Source of the DNA: an uncultured bacterium
Lineage (GTDB): Bacteria > Armatimonadota > Zipacnadia > Zipacnadales > Zipacnadaceae
Reading direction: 5' to 3'
Assembly (NCBI GenBank): GCA_937928475.1
Contig: CALFVE010000157.1
Coordinates: 1 to 12,734 of the forward strand
Length of the DNA: 12,734 nucleotides
The notes under the pieces are model-generated. The model did no database searches and was not told the DNA's origin. It was given only the letters and a program-made list of their open reading frames with translations. Positions 6,447 to 12,734 of this stretch are shown piece after piece. Position 1 is the stretch's first letter, and every line of letters starts with the position of its first letter. Both the position numbers and the translations under genes were made by a program.

Positions 6447-6449
6447 GTA
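6422..6449. promoter_or_regulatory. Inverted repeat spanning promoter P1
   Basis: TACTTGAC (6422-6429) and GTCAAGTA (6442-6449) are perfect 8-bp arms with centres 20 bp apart (about two helical turns). One arm covers the P1 -35 box, the other the spacer and the edge of the -10 box. This spacing fits a dimeric regulator, but part of the symmetry comes from TTGAC itself being a promoter box. Confidence 0.45.
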
Positions 6450-6548
6450 CGCGGAGATGGCAGGGCACGGCCCGCCAGCGGGGATGTAAGCAGGTCGCGC
6501 GAGCGAGCGCAGGCGCAACACTCAACCTCGGAAGCGTCGGAGGTCCGC

Positions 6549-6567
6549 AGCGCGGCCTCGCCGCGCT
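6549..6567 (-). terminator. Hairpin at the end of the URO-D-like gene
   Basis: AGCGCGGC (6549-6556) and GCCGCGCT (6560-6567) pair in an 8-bp GC-rich stem with a 3-nt loop, touching the stop codon of the leftward URO-D-like gene. It probably ends the glycogen-cluster transcript or stabilises its 3' end. No T-run follows. The rest of the interval down to the radical SAM promoter (6450-6548) shows nothing else I can support. Confidence 0.45.
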
Positions 6568-7790
6568 CACGCCCACTTCTCCGCCACTTCCACCGCTAGC
6601 CTCGTCCACTCGCGCAGCCTCTCCGGGTGGCCGTGGAGGGTTTCCAGTTCGCGGAGGACCACCTGATAGGGGAAGCCCCGCAGTTTTTCCATGCCCGTCT
6701 CCAGGTGTTGGCGGATCGGTTCCAGATCGTCGGGGAAGACCACCTTCGCTGCCGATTGTCGCCACATGATGCAGTAGCGCCCCCGAGTCGCCTCCAGCAC
6801 CTTGTCCAGGTCGGTCCAGTAAGAGGCCACGAAGACGCGCAGGTTGGGGATGCGCAGCACCGCGTCTATCTTGTGCGTGAGGTCCTCGCAGCAGCCGTAC
6901 TGCGTGGCGCCGAATTGCGACAAGAGCCGAATCTGGTAGTTGAGCAGGAATTCCTCCTGCATGCGTGGGGAGACTTCCTGGAACTCCTGGCTGTTGGCCC
7001 CGGCCCACAGATTGCACAGGCGAAGGGCGCCGTCCGCCGCCGGCTCGCCTAACGGGTCGCTGCAGAACATAGGCCCGGTGTTGTTGGGCGTGAGGCGCCC
7101 GCTTTCTTCCGCCGCACGCAGGCCGGCCAGGCAAGCTTCAGTGATCTTGGCCATGGCCCGGTGCACCCGCTCGGGGTGGAAGGCCAGGTCCTCCAGCATC
7201 CGCGCCATGCCCCGCAGGTTTTCGAGGTAGTGGCACAGGGTCAACCCCAGGGGCGGCCCTACGGCCAGCTGCACCGGCCGGGCCTCGCCCAGCAGGTCGG
7301 CGAGGCGGCTCGCGGCTTCCTCGCTCTTCGCCAGGTTGAGCCGCCACCGCGGCACGGTCAGCCGGTCGTAATCCTCCAGCGTCTGCAGCGGGTGCTCGTA
7401 GCGAAAACCGCCCGCCGGGGTGCTGGCTACCTGGGTGCCTAGTGGGATGCCGAAGGGATGCTCTGGTTCACTCTCCCAGTGCGCGGCGACGCGATAGGCG
7501 GGCTCCCAGACGTGGTCGGCACCGACCTCCCACTGGTACAGATCCTGGCGGAACTGGCGCTCCAGCGCCCGGCAGGTCTCGTCCGCGCATTGGAGCGCCG
7601 CTTCGGGGAGAACCTGGAGCCAGGCGGCGTGGGCCTGCCACCAGACGGGGGCACGATCGGGGAGGCGCAGGCCGTTCACGTCCCGCCAGCGCCGGCGACG
7701 GACCTCCATCTCGTCGCTCAGGGCCAGGTCGTACGTGCGCCGGGCCAGGTCCCGGACAACCGCGAGATCGTGGTGGGTGATGTCAGACAT
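6567..7790 (-). CDS. Uroporphyrinogen decarboxylase-superfamily protein (not HemE)
   Basis: A 407-residue TIM-barrel protein of the URO-D superfamily, which includes HemE and methyl-corrinoid methyltransferases such as MtaA and CmuA. The N-terminal RAPVWWQAHAAWLQ (46-59) aligns with the HemE signature RPPVWLMRQAGR, but the substrate-carboxylate arginines are missing, so haem synthesis is unlikely. Mid-protein GPPLG and the C-terminal YGCCED (298-303), followed by RIPNLRVFVASYW, are typical of an uncharacterised subfamily and could bind metal or a corrinoid (inference). No corrinoid-binding domain is fused or adjacent. It is the last gene of the leftward glgC-glgA cluster. The start is uncertain: ATG 7790 (GGAG 7 nt upstream) fits the family best, but ATG 7844, or a GTG in the same frame at 7823 with a better GGAGGG, would add up to 18 residues. 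Confidence 0.82.
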   Translation of the reverse strand: MSDITHHDLAVVRDLARRTYDLALSDEMEVRRRRWRDVNGLRLPDRAPVWWQAHAAWLQVLPEAALQCADETCRALERQFRQDLYQWEVGADHVWEPAYRVAAHWESEPEHPFGIPLGTQVASTPAGGFRYEHPLQTLEDYDRLTVPRWRLNLAKSEEAASRLADLLGEARPVQLAVGPPLGLTLCHYLENLRGMARMLEDLAFHPERVHRAMAKITEACLAGLRAAEESGRLTPNNTGPMFCSDPLGEPAADGALRLCNLWAGANSQEFQEVSPRMQEEFLLNYQIRLLSQFGATQYGCCEDLTHKIDAVLRIPNLRVFVASYWTDLDKVLEATRGRYCIMWRQSAAKVVFPDDLEPIRQHLETGMEKLRGFPYQVVLRELETLHGHPERLREWTRLAVEVAEKWA

Positions 7791-7877
7791 GGGGAGACTC
7801 CGCACGAGGCAATTGACCGACACGGCACGCCCTCCCCAGGTCATGCCTGCCGGACCTGCTGGTGAGGTTCTGGCCGC

Positions 7878-9311
7878 TCAGCGGACCTTTTGCACCGCCG
7901 CCTGGTAGAGCCTTTCGTACGCAGCAGCGGAGCGGTCCCAAGTGAAGTCGGTGTGCATGGCGTTGCTCACGATCTGCGCCCAGCGCTGAGGGCGCCGACG
8001 GTAGAGGTCGCAGGCGCGGTGAATGGCCGCGAGCAAAGCCTTGACGCTGTACTCGCTGAACACAAAGCCGTTCTGCTTCTGCCCGCGCTTGCCCCGCTCG
8101 GTAACGCTGTCGGCCAGGCCGCCAGTGGCGCGGACGATGGGGAGCGTGCCGTAGCGCATGGCGATCATCTGCCCCAGTCCGCACGGTTCGTAGCGCGAGG
8201 GCATCAGGAACAGGTCGCAGCCGGCGTAGATGCGCCGCGCCAGGCGCTCGTCGAAGGTCAGCCAGGCGGCCACCTCGGGGCGCTGCCGGGCCGCCGCGGC
8301 GAAGACCGCCTCCAGGTCAGGCGCACCCGTGCCCAGAACTACTATCTGCAGGTCGCGCAGTTGGGGCAAGGCCGCGGCCACCAAGTCCAGTCCTTTCTGC
8401 GCGTCCAGCCGGGTCACCAAGCCGACCAGGGGCACGTCCGGGCGTTCCTCCAGCCCCGCCTCACGCTGCAGCGCCGCCTTGCAGACAGCCTTCCCGGAAA
8501 GGTCATCGGCGCTGAAGTTGGCGGCGAGGGCACGATCGGTCGCCGGATTCCACACCTCGTAGTCGAGGCCGTTGAGGATCCCCCACACCTCTTTGCCGCG
8601 TCGCCGCACCAGGGGCGCCAGATCTCCGCTGAAGGCCGGGTCGGCAATCTCCTTCGCGTAGGTGGGGCTGACCGTGTTGACCATATCCGCACAACAGAGG
8701 CCCGCGGCGGCCAGATTGAGTTGGCCGCCACGAACAAAGGCCTGCGTGCAGGGGTAGTCGGCCTGCAGGCCGGTGACGGGCAACTTCTCGGCGGGAAAGG
8801 TCCCCTGGTAGGCAGGGCCGAGGTTGTGAACCGTAAAGACGGTGGCGGGAGCGCCGCCCTCCAGGTAGACGGCGAGCAGACTGGTGTGCCAGTCGTTGAG
8901 GTGGATTACCTCCGGTTGCCAGTTCAGCGGAGTGAGTACCGCGAGGATGGCGCGGCAGAAAAAGCTCAGGCGCTCCAGGTTGTCTTCATAGGCCCCGCCG
9001 GGCGGGCCGTAGACGCCCGGGCGGCTGAAGTAGTCGTGATGCTCGACGAAGTAGACGGGTACTTCGGAGCCAGGCAAGCGGGACTCATCCAGAGCGCAGC
9101 CGCTGGTCCAACCCGGCATGGGAACCGGACAACCAGGCACGGCTCTCCACAACGGCCAGTCACCCTGGGTCACGCTGAGGTATTTGGGCATGATCACCCG
9201 CACATCATGCCCGCGCTCAGCCAGGGCCAGGGGGAGGGAGCCAGCCACGTCGGCCAAGCCGCCGACTTTAGCGAAAGGTACAACTTCGGCAGAAGCGAAA
9301 AGGATTTTCAT
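7878..9311 (-). CDS. glgA: Glycogen synthase (ADP-glucose alpha-1,4-glucosyltransferase, GT5)
   Basis: Cytoplasmic enzyme that extends alpha-1,4-glucan chains using ADP-glucose from GlgC. At 477 residues it is full length. The GT5 hallmarks are present: KVGGLADV at 15-22 (Lys15 contacts ADP-glucose), NDWH (139-142), VHNLGPAYQG (161-170), TRLDAQKG (300-307) with the conserved Arg301 and Lys306, and SRYEPCGLGQ (372-381) with Glu375, followed by GTLPIVRATGGLADSV. ATG 9311 was chosen over a TTG two codons earlier because AGGGGG lies 8 nt before the ATG. The gene follows glgC by 51 bp and precedes the URO-D-like gene by 33-87 bp, all on one strand, so co-transcription is likely. No branching enzyme (glgB) or phosphorylase (glgP) is in the window. 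Confidence 0.95.
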   Translation of the reverse strand: MKILFASAEVVPFAKVGGLADVAGSLPLALAERGHDVRVIMPKYLSVTQGDWPLWRAVPGCPVPMPGWTSGCALDESRLPGSEVPVYFVEHHDYFSRPGVYGPPGGAYEDNLERLSFFCRAILAVLTPLNWQPEVIHLNDWHTSLLAVYLEGGAPATVFTVHNLGPAYQGTFPAEKLPVTGLQADYPCTQAFVRGGQLNLAAAGLCCADMVNTVSPTYAKEIADPAFSGDLAPLVRRRGKEVWGILNGLDYEVWNPATDRALAANFSADDLSGKAVCKAALQREAGLEERPDVPLVGLVTRLDAQKGLDLVAAALPQLRDLQIVVLGTGAPDLEAVFAAAARQRPEVAAWLTFDERLARRIYAGCDLFLMPSRYEPCGLGQMIAMRYGTLPIVRATGGLADSVTERGKRGQKQNGFVFSEYSVKALLAAIHRACDLYRRRPQRWAQIVSNAMHTDFTWDRSAAAYERLYQAAVQKVR

Positions 9312-9362
9312 CAGCAAGACCCCCTGGTTATCCGCGGGGCGCCCCGGCCAAGGCTCTTGGCG

Positions 9363-10595
9363 CTAGTCCAACATCGCCCCGTACGGTACGACGGTGACGC
9401 CCCCCTCGGTGACGATGAAGCGGCGGCGGTCGCGCTCTGGGTCGAGGCCGATCTCATAGCCGGGAGGCACACGCACCTCCTCGTCCACAATGGCGCGGTG
9501 GATCCGCGCCCCTTCCCCGATGATTGCGTCATCCATGATGATACTCTCGTGGATCTCCGCACCCTCCCGCACCACCACGCCGGGGGCCAGCACGCTGCTG
9601 CGTACCAGCGCCCCGGACACGATGCAGCCAGGGGCCAGCAGAGCGTCCACGATCTCCAGGTTGGGGCCGGCCACGATTTTGCCGGGAGGTCGGCGCCGCC
9701 GGCTCCCGTAGACCGGCCACTGGGCATCATACAAATCCAGTTGGGGCCGCGGGCCGACCAGGTCCAGGGTGGTCTGCCAGTAACTATCCAGGGTTCCAAT
9801 GTCTCGCCAGTAGCCGGGTCCGCCCTGCGGGTCCCGGAAAGGCAACGCGTACACTGCTACCTCTTCCGCCACCATCGCCGGTATGATGTCTTTGCCGAAG
9901 TCGTGACTGCTCTGGCGCGTCGCATCGGCGGCGACCCACCGCACCAGGGTTTCGGTGTTCCACAGGTAGACGCCCATGGAGACCAGGGAAAGGTCGGGGT
10001 GCCCTGGCATGGGGGCCGGATTCGCCGGCTTCTCCTCGAACCCCACAATGCGCCCCTCTTCGTTGATTTGGATCACGCCGAAGTCGCGGGCCTCCTCCCG
10101 CGGACGAGCGACACAGGCCACGGTCAGGTCGGCGCCGCAGTCTAGATGCCGGGCTAAGAGGTCGGCGTAGTTCATCCGGTACACGTGGTCGCCGGAGAGC
10201 AGGAAGACGCGGGGCGGGCGTTCCTCCTGGAGAACCATCAGATTCTGGAAGACGGCGTCCGCAGTCCCGGCATACCAACGGTCGGCGAAAATGCGCTGGG
10301 GCGGGAGCACCTCGATGTATTCGTTCAGTTCCTCCGCCAGTAGCGGACTCCAGGCCGTGCGCAGATGTCGCTGGAGGGAAGTGGCGGCATATTGAGTCAG
10401 CAGATAGATACGGCGCAGACCGGAGTTGATGCAGTTGCTCAGGGTGAAATCAATGATACGGTAGACACCGCCGAAGCGCACGGCCGGCTTGGCCCGCAGG
10501 CGAGTAAGCGGGTAGAGGCGCTGGCCCTCGCCTCCGGCCAGCACCATGACCAATGATTCAGCGAGCAAGGAGGCCAGCCGGCCAGCGGGCTGCAT
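9363..10595 (-). CDS. glgC: Glucose-1-phosphate adenylyltransferase (ADP-glucose pyrophosphorylase)
   Basis: Makes ADP-glucose from ATP and glucose-1-phosphate, the committed and normally allosterically controlled step of bacterial glycogen synthesis. The 410 residues include the nucleotide-binding LAGGEGQRLYPLT (19-31), RAKPAV (34-39), YRIIDFTLSNCINSG (45-59), the catalytic SGDHVYRMNY (134-143, Asp136), the glucose-1-phosphate loop EEKPAN (187-192, Lys189), RDIGTLDSYW (264-273) and a C-terminal beta-helix (about 300-380). In FGGVYRIID the residue equivalent to E. coli Lys39 (fructose-1,6-bisphosphate activator site) is Val44. The first 15 residues extend a little beyond most family members. 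ATG 10595 has AAGGAG 8 nt upstream, located within the end of the response-regulator gene only 5 bp away, indicating translational coupling. Confidence 0.95.
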   Translation of the reverse strand: MQPAGRLASLLAESLVMVLAGGEGQRLYPLTRLRAKPAVRFGGVYRIIDFTLSNCINSGLRRIYLLTQYAATSLQRHLRTAWSPLLAEELNEYIEVLPPQRIFADRWYAGTADAVFQNLMVLQEERPPRVFLLSGDHVYRMNYADLLARHLDCGADLTVACVARPREEARDFGVIQINEEGRIVGFEEKPANPAPMPGHPDLSLVSMGVYLWNTETLVRWVAADATRQSSHDFGKDIIPAMVAEEVAVYALPFRDPQGGPGYWRDIGTLDSYWQTTLDLVGPRPQLDLYDAQWPVYGSRRRRPPGKIVAGPNLEIVDALLAPGCIVSGALVRSSVLAPGVVVREGAEIHESIIMDDAIIGEGARIHRAIVDEEVRVPPGYEIGLDPERDRRRFIVTEGGVTVVPYGAMLD

Positions 10596-10600
10596 CGCTG

Positions 10601-10999
10601 TTACTCCTTCGTGGGCGGGTAGTCGGGATCGGGACAGGGAAGACCGCGCTTGGCCAAGACCTCGCTGATCGTGGCGCGCAATTCGCTGAGGTCTCCCGAC
10701 TTGGTGACATAGGCCTCGGCGGCCCAGGTCATGAAATCCTCCTTGTAGGAGGAATAGGCGGTGTTGAGGATAACCGGCAACTCGCGGTTCAGATCCAGGA
10801 TGCGGCCCAACGCCTCCACGCCGTCCATGCCGGGCATGGCGATGTCGAGCAGCACTAGGTCAATTCCGCCCTGACCTACCCGCTCGATAGCCTGGGGACC
10901 GCTCGCGGCCGTCTCCACTTCGTAGCCGGCCAGTTCCAGTTCCTGCCGATAGAGCAGGCGCTGATTATCGTCATCGTCAACAACTAGTATTTTGGGCAA
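10601..10999 (-). CDS. Single-domain response regulator (CheY/Spo0F-like receiver)
   Basis: A 132-residue phosphoreceiver without an output domain. Conserved positions are present: acidic pocket DDDD (8-11), phospho-acceptor Asp52 in LLDIAMPGMDG, the switch Thr80 in LNTAYSSY with aromatic Tyr82, and Lys100 in AYVTKSGDL. With no DNA-binding or enzymatic part, it must act through protein contacts or pass phosphate on, as Spo0F or CheY do. The start is a TTG at 10999: AAGGAGGA (11006-11013) lies exactly 6 nt before it and the protein then opens MPKILVVDDDD. An upstream in-frame extension to 11068 has no family similarity. It sits between the histidine kinase (101 bp upstream) and glgC (5 bp downstream). 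The kinase is the likely phosphodonor, and a role in controlling glycogen genes or another process is inferred from position only. Confidence 0.9.
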   Translation of the reverse strand: MPKILVVDDDDNQRLLYRQELELAGYEVETAASGPQAIERVGQGGIDLVLLDIAMPGMDGVEALGRILDLNRELPVILNTAYSSYKEDFMTWAAEAYVTKSGDLSELRATISEVLAKRGLPCPDPDYPPTKE

Positions 11000-11005
11000 T
11001 TCGGC

Positions 11006-11013
11006 TCCTCCTT
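11006..11013 (-). promoter_or_regulatory. Strong ribosome binding site defining a TTG start
   Basis: AAGGAGGA on the minus strand is a near-perfect anti-16S match, 6 nt upstream of TTG 10999. It fixes the regulator's start at a rare initiation codon. Confidence 0.7.
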
Positions 11014-11062
11014 GCGACTGTTGCCGCGGATGCGCACTGCACTGAGCCCGTCGCGGCCGCCT

Positions 11063-11079
11063 CCGCAAAAGCCGTTTGC
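11063..11079. other. Small inverted repeat between kinase and regulator genes
   Basis: CGCAAA and TTTGCG (6-bp arms, 5-nt loop) lie in the 101-bp gap between the kinase stop and the regulator start. Nothing else supportable is visible in this gap, and no clear promoter was found. Confidence 0.25.
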
Positions 11080-11100
11080 GCCAGGCGGGGAGAGGCGACG

Positions 11101-12734
11101 CTATCCCGCGGGCAGGGGCAGGATGACCGTGAAGGTCGCCCCGGCTCCCAGTTTGCTGTCCACCTCTATCTGGGCATGGTGCGCATCCAGGATCTTACGG
11201 GCCACGGCTAGGCCCAGCCCGGTTCCCGTTGGTTTGGTAGTAAAGAATCGCTCAAAGATGTGCTCAAGGCTCTGCTCGGGAATACCCGGCCCGGTGTCAC
11301 GGATAGACAGTTCCAGGCCGCGCTCGGTCTGAGCGGCACTGATTTCCAGCAGCCCCCCTTCCGGCATGGCCTCCACAGCGTTGCGTAGCAGGTTGAGCAG
11401 AACCTGGCGGAACTGGTTGGCGTCCACCTCCACTTCCGGGAGCTCCTCGGGGAGGTTCTGCTGCACGGTAATGCCGGCGCGCTGGTACTGCTCGGCCGTG
11501 GTCTCCAAGATGTCTCGAATCAAGGGTAGCAGCGGTTGCCGCTGCAGTTGCGGACTCTCCGCGCGAGAGAGATCCAGCAGGCCGCCGAGCAGTTGCTCCA
11601 GGCGGTCTACCTCCTCCACGATAATCTGAGCATTGCGCCGGTTGCGTTCCACTTGCTCAGGGTCGCGGGCAATAGAGCGGGCGAAGCCGCCGATGGTGGA
11701 GAGCGGGTTGCGGATCTCGTGCGCCACCGCGGCGGTGACTTGCCCGATGGTGGCGAGGCGTTCGTGGCGCAAGAGTTCACGCTCAGCCGCCTTCAGTTCC
11801 TCCAGGGCCCGACTGAGGGCCTCGGCCCGTTCCTGCGCCTCGCGATACAGTTGGGCGCGGTCAATGGCCAGGGCGGCCTGGTTGGCCAAGGAAGTCATCA
11901 GGTGCACGTCCGAGCCACGAATCACCTTGCCGGTGACGAAGTTGTCTGCCACGGCTACCCCCAGGCGCTTCTCGCCCACCAGCAGCGGCGCGACCACAAA
12001 CTCCTTGGACTGGAGCAAAGCCGCAAACTCCGGGTTTACCCGCGGATCGTTCTCGGCGTCGAGCACGTGCACCGTCTCCCCACTGGCCAGCGCCGACATG
12101 GGCAGGTGGGCCGTGTCGCTCAAGGGCACAGCCAGTTGCTCCACCAGTTGCGCCAGCGGCCGCTGATCGGGCGGAGGCAGGCGGTCGTAGTCTTGCAGGA
12201 AGTCCTGCAAGGTGCGATAGCGACCCGAGAGTTCTGCCCAGATGGCCTGGGCCTGCTGCACGCTCCCCGGACCGACGGCCATCTCCGCCTTGAGCAGACC
12301 GGCTTGCTCATCCACCAGCATAAGGATGGCCCGGTTGAAGCCCAGGCCGGCGGCGCCCCCGGCGGTGATCCCGGTGAGGATAGCGTGGAGCAGGCGGGGC
12401 AGGTCTAAGGTGCCTAGCATCGCCTGGGAGATCTCCTGCAGCAGGGTGCGCTCGTAGATCTGGCGGTAGCGCTCCGAGACGTCCTCGATGATGACTAGCA
12501 GGCCCTGGCGGCCGTCCGGACTCCGGCAGGGGTCAATGCGGATGTTGACGATCCGCTCGGGGTGATCGGCGCTCCGTTCTCGGAATCCCGACCACCAGAC
12601 GCTCTCGCCGGTGGCCAGCGTGCCCTCCAAGGCGTGACGGAGCCCGGCGTCCTCCAGCAGTTCGGGCGGGAAGACCTCCTCGATGCGGGCACCAACCAGT
12701 TCTTCGGGAGTAAGCCCACGCTGCTGGTAGTAGG
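11101..12734 (-). CDS. Sensor histidine kinase, PAS-GAF-HisKA-HATPase (5' end cut by window edge)
   Basis: C-terminal 543 residues of a two-component sensor kinase; the reading frame is open to the right edge (first complete codon at 12732). Positions count from the visible start. A PAS-type domain ends near residue 85 (IVNIRIDPCRSPDG, then LLVIIEDVSERY). A GAF-like sensory domain covers about 100-295 (FNRAILMLVDEQ, FVVAPLLVGEKRLGVAVADN). A coiled-coil linker leads to the HisKA H-box VAHEIRNPLSTIGGFA with phospho-acceptor His338. The HATPase_c domain has the N-box NLLRNAVEAMP (Asn451), DTGPGI (479-484) and TGTGLGLAVARKI. No membrane segment is present in the visible part, so the sensor may be cytoplasmic unless segments lie further right. 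Its partner is most likely the adjacent single-domain regulator. Confidence 0.93.
   Translation of the reverse strand, partial: YYQQRGLTPEELVGARIEEVFPPELLEDAGLRHALEGTLATGESVWWSGFRERSADHPERIVNIRIDPCRSPDGRQGLLVIIEDVSERYRQIYERTLLQEISQAMLGTLDLPRLLHAILTGITAGGAAGLGFNRAILMLVDEQAGLLKAEMAVGPGSVQQAQAIWAELSGRYRTLQDFLQDYDRLPPPDQRPLAQLVEQLAVPLSDTAHLPMSALASGETVHVLDAENDPRVNPEFAALLQSKEFVVAPLLVGEKRLGVAVADNFVTGKVIRGSDVHLMTSLANQAALAIDRAQLYREAQERAEALSRALEELKAAERELLRHERLATIGQVTAAVAHEIRNPLSTIGGFARSIARDPEQVERNRRNAQIIVEEVDRLEQLLGGLLDLSRAESPQLQRQPLLPLIRDILETTAEQYQRAGITVQQNLPEELPEVEVDANQFRQVLLNLLRNAVEAMPEGGLLEISAAQTERGLELSIRDTGPGIPEQSLEHIFERFFTTKPTGTGLGLAVARKILDAHHAQIEVDSKLGAGATFTVILPLPAG

Noticed and set aside
6304..6566. 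RiPP precursor peptide gene next to the radical SAM enzyme
   Set aside because: Scanning the minus-strand region upstream found only a short frame overlapping the gene start, without Cys/Gly-rich core or leader features.
6567..7790. Annotation as HemE (uroporphyrinogen decarboxylase)
   Set aside because: The arginine-rich N-terminal signature needed for porphyrinogen binding is absent, and no haem genes are adjacent.
7890..10145. Open frame of 751 codons on the plus strand, antisense to glgA and glgC
   Set aside because: No domain similarity and low-complexity His/Gln/Gly/Arg content; both genes on the other strand are unmistakable. Codon bias of the real genes explains the open antisense frame.
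11536..12408. Open frame of 290 codons on the plus strand within the kinase gene
   Set aside because: Antisense shadow of the GAF and HisKA regions, with no start signal or family resemblance.
1..12734. Mobile elements, CRISPR arrays, tRNA or rRNA genes, phage or defence genes
   Set aside because: No transposase or integrase, terminal repeats, regularly spaced repeats or RNA gene signatures were seen on either strand.

Overview
The window is high-GC bacterial chromosome with dense protein-coding genes. I see no mobile element, CRISPR array, tRNA or rRNA. The host is probably a diderm: a secreted beta-barrel-type outer-membrane protein lies among the genes. A classical GlmU and a GlgC/GlgA glycogen pair indicate a bacterium. 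The mix of a URO-D-superfamily paralogue, a SPASM radical SAM protein and a GAF-type histidine kinase with a stand-alone receiver suits several poorly cultured phyla (for example Armatimonadota-like lineages), but I cannot assign a phylum from sequence reading alone.

Left part (1-2315): a zinc-finger anti-sigma-type membrane protein (its sigma factor would lie off the left edge) is followed on the same strand by glmU, which makes UDP-GlcNAc for the cell wall. A hairpin stands just before glmU. glmU converges on a leftward FAD oxidoreductase of the sulfide:quinone oxidoreductase/flavocytochrome c family. The two genes share a compact hairpin whose arms carry both stop codons.

Middle (2312-6566): the SQR-like gene diverges from a rightward outer-membrane beta-barrel gene, which has a near-consensus sigma70 promoter and a structured leader of about 110 nt. 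The barrel gene ends at a strong hairpin and converges on a leftward radical SAM/SPASM gene. Upstream of that gene is the most elaborate regulatory region in the window: two tandem sigma70-like promoters, palindromes at both predicted start sites, and an 8-bp inverted repeat across the upstream promoter.

Right part (6567-12734): a leftward five-gene cluster runs, in transcription order, sensor histidine kinase (cut by the right edge), single-domain response regulator, glgC, glgA, URO-D-like protein. Spacings are 101, 5, 51 and about 87 bp (or 33 bp if the last gene uses its longer start). The tight regulator-glgC junction, with the glgC Shine-Dalgarno inside the end of the regulator gene, argues that signalling and glycogen synthesis genes are co-transcribed. 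GlgC carries Val at the position of the Escherichia coli activator-binding Lys39, so its allosteric control may be altered. The URO-D-like protein lacks the arginine signature of true HemE and is probably not a haem enzyme.

No clearly new defence or mobile system is visible. The candidates most worth following are the signalling-glycogen-URO-D cluster and the regulated radical SAM gene.
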